Assembly: GCA_937901435.1 (NCBI GenBank)
Contig: CALGTJ010000705.1
Location: 1-16,061 of the forward strand
Source: an uncultured Rhodobacter sp.
GTDB taxonomy: Bacteria; Pseudomonadota; Alphaproteobacteria; Rhodobacterales; Rhodobacteraceae
Direction: 5' to 3'
Length of the DNA: 16,061 bases
Within the stretch, counting starts at the first letter, position 1. Every line of letters starts with the position of its first letter. The notes below the pieces were generated by a model. The model was not told the origin of the DNA, made no database searches, and worked only from the letters and a program-made list of their open reading frames with translations. The translations under genes and the position numbers were made by a program. Positions 15,025 to 16,061 of this stretch are shown here, piece by piece.

Positions 15025-15833
15025 CCAATCTGCTGCGCAAACCAAAGGGGACTATTGGCGAAGTCCACCACATTACACCAAAGGATGCGGGTTGGGGCTA
15101 TGTGGGGTTCAACCTGTTCCGGATGAAAGCGGGCGATCGGGTCAGCGGCCAGAGTGACGATCGCGAGACGATCCTTGTGATCGTTGAAGGCAAGGCAGAA
15201 GTTCAGGCAGATGGTCAGGATTTTGGCACGCTGGGCGCGCGGATGGATGTCTTTGAACGCACGCCGCCTCATTGCCTCTATGTGCGCAACGGGGCGGGAT
15301 GGACGGCCACGGCGACAACCGACTGCACCCTCGCAGAATGCTCTGCGCCCGGCTCTGGTGGTCATACGACCGCGGTCATCGGCCCCGCAGGCATCGCGAC
15401 AGAGCCGCGTGGCAAGGACACCAACCTGCGTTTTATCAACAATATCGCGATGGAAAACCGGGACGTGGCCGACAGTCTGCTGGTCACAGAGGTCTTTACC
15501 CCTGCTGGCCATTGGTCCAGCTATCCACCGCATCGGCACGACGAAGACGACTATCCCAACATGACTTATCTGGAAGAAACCTATTACCATAGGCTTAACC
15601 CAGCGCAGGGATATGGGGTGCAACGGGTCTGGACCGAAGATGGGACGTTGGACGAGACCATGGCTGTCAGCAATCACGACGTTGTTCTGGTGCCCAAAGG
15701 CCATCACCCCTGCGGTGCTCCCTATGGGTACGAGATGTATTACCTCAATGTCATGGCAGGACCTTTGCGCAAATGGCAGTTCAAGAACCATCCAGACCAT
15801 GACTGGATTTTTCAACGCGATTCCGCACAATAA
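15021..15833 (+). CDS. iolB: 5-deoxy-glucuronate isomerase (IolB, canonical copy)
   Basis: This 270-aa KduI/IolB-family double cupin isomerises 5-deoxy-D-glucuronate to 2-deoxy-5-keto-D-gluconate. The metal-site blocks are textbook: YPPHRHDEDDYPN (168-180, with H171 and H173), EETYYHRLNP (185-194) and GHHPCGAPYGYEMYY (227-241, with H229). The start is placed at ATG 15021, overlapping the previous stop as ATGA. A longer frame begins at 14928, but its 31 extra residues lie inside the membrane-protein gene and do not look like IolB, and MTNLLRKP is a natural N-terminus. It is the last gene of the SDR-iolG-iolC-iolD operon and acts directly after IolD. The second IolB-type gene at 3594-4436 is clearly divergent, so this copy is the safer assignment for the classical step. 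Confidence 0.93.
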   Translation: MTNLLRKPKGTIGEVHHITPKDAGWGYVGFNLFRMKAGDRVSGQSDDRETILVIVEGKAEVQADGQDFGTLGARMDVFERTPPHCLYVRNGAGWTATATTDCTLAECSAPGSGGHTTAVIGPAGIATEPRGKDTNLRFINNIAMENRDVADSLLVTEVFTPAGHWSSYPPHRHDEDDYPNMTYLEETYYHRLNPAQGYGVQRVWTEDGTLDETMAVSNHDVVLVPKGHHPCGAPYGYEMYYLNVMAGPLRKWQFKNHPDHDWIFQRDSAQ

Positions 15834-16061
15834 TGCCGCTCCTCTGCTCATGCGAGCAACGTCGCAGTGAAGCCTGCGAAGACGCCCGTGAGGGCGGATG
15901 AGCGGATCTCCCGCGCGCGCGACGCGTTTCTATCGATCACCAGAGCAGGGATAAGCCGCCCGAGCACATCAATCACCAGATCTGATCTCGCAACTGACAC
16001 GTCCGGCTGTAATTACTCACCCCCTCTTGCGCGGTTTGTTGATCTCTGAATCAATGAGGGA
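15834..16061. other. Non-coding tail after iolB
   Basis: No convincing gene was seen in these 228 bp. There is a TGCTC/GAGCA hairpin (15845-15858) and a CGCCC/GGGCG hairpin (15883-15896). Neither is followed by a T tract, so the operon terminator is unclear. Short open frames on both strands cover part of the region (plus 15867-16049, minus 15848-16012) but have no recognisable motifs. The AT-richer end near 16005-16061 could be the upstream region of the next gene. Confidence 0.5.

Noticed and set aside
15867..16049. 60-codon plus-strand open frame in the tail
   Set aside because: It has no ribosome-binding site and no motif, its composition is low-complexity Ser/Arg/Thr, and it overlaps an equally open minus-strand frame.

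Overview
The window reads as part of an alphaproteobacterial chromosome, most likely Rhodobacterales (roseobacter-type). The reasons are its high GC, codon use rich in GCC/GGC/CTG, tightly packed operons with ATGA overlaps, and gene neighbourhoods familiar from that group. No rRNA, tRNA, CRISPR array, insertion sequence or phage gene was seen. This is a metabolic region, not a mobile island.

Layout. (1) Bases 1-2747, plus strand: the 3' part of a small molybdopterin-oxidoreductase-fold protein, whose 5' end looks frameshifted or cut, followed after 10 bp by a membrane-bound hybrid histidine kinase (PAS, HisKA, HATPase, REC). (2) Bases 2770-5411, minus strand: a three-gene unit encoding a PfkB kinase of IolC type, an IolB-type isomerase and a class II aldolase, in that order of transcription. 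(3) Bases 5412-5633: a divergent control region. (4) Bases 5634-7708, plus strand: an IolE-like TIM-barrel protein and a Gfo/Idh/MocA dehydrogenase, ended by a clear intrinsic terminator. (5) Bases 7897-8928: a LacI-family regulator. (6) Bases 9197-15833, plus strand: an operon of SDR dehydrogenase, IolG, IolC fused to DUF2090, IolD, a 71-aa membrane protein and IolB. (7) Bases 15834-16061: a non-coding tail.

Together, segments 2-6 form an inositol (cyclitol) catabolic locus. IolG and possibly the second Gfo/Idh enzyme and the SDR would oxidise inositol isomers to inososes. The IolE-like protein would dehydrate or isomerise the inosose. IolD would open the ring, IolB would isomerise 5-deoxyglucuronate, IolC would phosphorylate 2-deoxy-5-keto-gluconate, and an aldolase would split it into dihydroxyacetone phosphate and malonate semialdehyde. 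IolA and an inositol transporter are not in the window.

The notable point is duplication of the lower pathway in two different builds. The minus-strand unit has a stand-alone kinase, a divergent IolB and a class II metal aldolase. The plus-strand operon has a kinase fused to DUF2090, thought to be a non-homologous aldolase, plus a canonical IolB. The window has only one IolD and one IolE-like protein. The usual iolE position between iolD and iolB is occupied by a small membrane protein. This fits either a locus serving several cyclitol isomers or a second, less characterised route embedded in the inositol cluster. The LacI regulator sits between the two halves and is the obvious candidate to control both.
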